Positions 15,989-16,592 of a stretch of 16,592 nucleotides of DNA are shown here, in pieces. The notes under the pieces are model-generated. The model worked only from the letters and a program-made list of their open reading frames with translations. It did not search any database and was not told the origin of the DNA. The stretch covers positions 1-16,592 of the forward strand of contig JADJJZ010000023.1 in the NCBI GenBank assembly GCA_016706255.1, written 5' to 3'. This DNA is from Bacteroidota bacterium (GTDB taxonomy: Bacteria; Bacteroidota; Bacteroidia; Chitinophagales; BACL12). A program made the translations under genes and the position numbers. The stretch's first letter is position 1; each line of letters opens with the position of its first letter.

Positions 15989-16592
15989 ATGAAAATATAT
16001 ACATTCATATTAATTCAACTTGTTTATTAGTTATGTGTCGGCTCAACATGACATGCATAATATGAATAAAGAAGTTGAAAATAAAAAATCAAATTGTTGA
16101 GAAGATCTAGTACTCCGTTAAAATAAATATGCATCCGGGTAAAACAGTTGTTTATCATTTATATGTTACCGATACAATAGTAAACTTTGCCGGAAAATCA
16201 AAGCGAGCCATTGCAATTAATGGTTCGATCCCCGCTCCAACTTTAATATTTACTGAAGGAGATACAGCTGAAATTTATTTGCACAATATGCTGAAGTCTG
16301 AAGAAACCTCACTTCACTGGCATGGCGTTATTTTGCCTAATTATGCTGATGGTGTTCCATATTTAACTACAAAACGAATTGGTCCCGGCGAAACTCATTT
16401 ATACAAATTTGCCGTAGTGCAAAATGGAACATATTGGTATCATTCACATAGTGGATTACAGGAGCAGGTAGGGATGTATGGAGCGCTGGTTTTTAAAAAA
16501 AGGGAAGAGCAATCAAAAACCAATTTATTCAATGCTGAATATACACTTGTTTTAAGTGAATGGACGAATGAAGACCCTGATCAGGTTCAGCG
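15989..16592 (+). pseudogene. copA: CopA-type periplasmic multicopper oxidase, 3' end outside window, 5' part frameshifted
   Basis: The start MKIYTFILIQLV is a signal-like segment, then a frame change gives FISYVSAQHDMHNMNKEVEN, a His/Met-rich stretch. Another break or stop near 16096-16110 follows. From about 16117 the frame is open to the window edge: VKINMHPGKTVVYHLYVTD, INGSIPAPTL, HWHGVILPNYADGVPYLT and WYHSHSGLQEQVGMYGALVF. The HWHG (16315) and HSHSG (16441) motifs are the trinuclear copper ligands of the N-terminal cupredoxin domain. The INGSIPAP and DGVPYLT phrasing is characteristic of CopA/PcoA copper-resistance oxidases and differs from the T9SS oxidase at 12661. It would oxidise Cu(I) to less toxic Cu(II) in the periplasm. 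The last two copper motifs lie beyond 16592. Confidence 0.75.

Overview
This window looks like DNA from a Bacteroidota bacterium, probably outside the genus Bacteroides (Chitinophagales or Saprospiria-like lifestyle is a guess). The evidence is the low-GC coding sequence, a consensus Bacteroidota promoter (TTTG, 21-bp gap, TAnnTTTG), the absence of obvious Shine-Dalgarno sites, and several proteins ending in type IX secretion (T9SS) sorting domains. A rolling-circle Rep gene at the left edge, together with dense metal-resistance cargo, suggests a plasmid or a plasmid-derived island.

Layout, all on the + strand. (1) Positions 1-986: HUH rolling-circle replication initiator, probably cut by the left edge. 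(2) 1003-1066: a 64-bp sequence that recurs at 10089-10152 (50 of 64 positions identical, 31 of the first 34). The two copies bracket about 9 kb. (3) 1113-9271: divalent-cation efflux operon, made of a small Cys-rich DUF6660-type protein, a CzcA-like RND pump fused to a CzcC/TolC-like outer-membrane domain, a CzcB-like lipoprotein adaptor, a P1B-2 (Zn/Cd/Pb) ATPase and a small membrane protein. (4) 9452-9898: an orphan lipoprotein with a metal-ligand-rich C-terminal part. (5) 9899-10643: non-coding, holding a strong hairpin, the second repeat copy and a palindromic operator. (6) 10644-16592: a copper-flavoured region, made of a small Cys-rich exported protein, a T9SS thioredoxin-like protein, a second T9SS protein, a T9SS multicopper oxidase, an HMA-AraC regulator, an HMA chaperone-like protein, a DUF3347 protein and a CopA-type multicopper oxidase cut by the right edge.

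The two modules complement each other. The first exports divalent metals from cytoplasm and periplasm. The second appears to bind and oxidise copper in the periplasm and at the cell surface, under a metal-sensing AraC regulator.

Nearly every long gene after rep is broken by frameshifts. Most are single-base losses in short homopolymers (GGG to GG, TTTTT to TTTT), and reading through them restores family consensus. This looks more like uncorrected sequencing error than decay. A loss of about 100 nt in the RND gene and a DKTGT-to-DKTRT change in the ATPase are not explained by homopolymer error and deserve separate attention.
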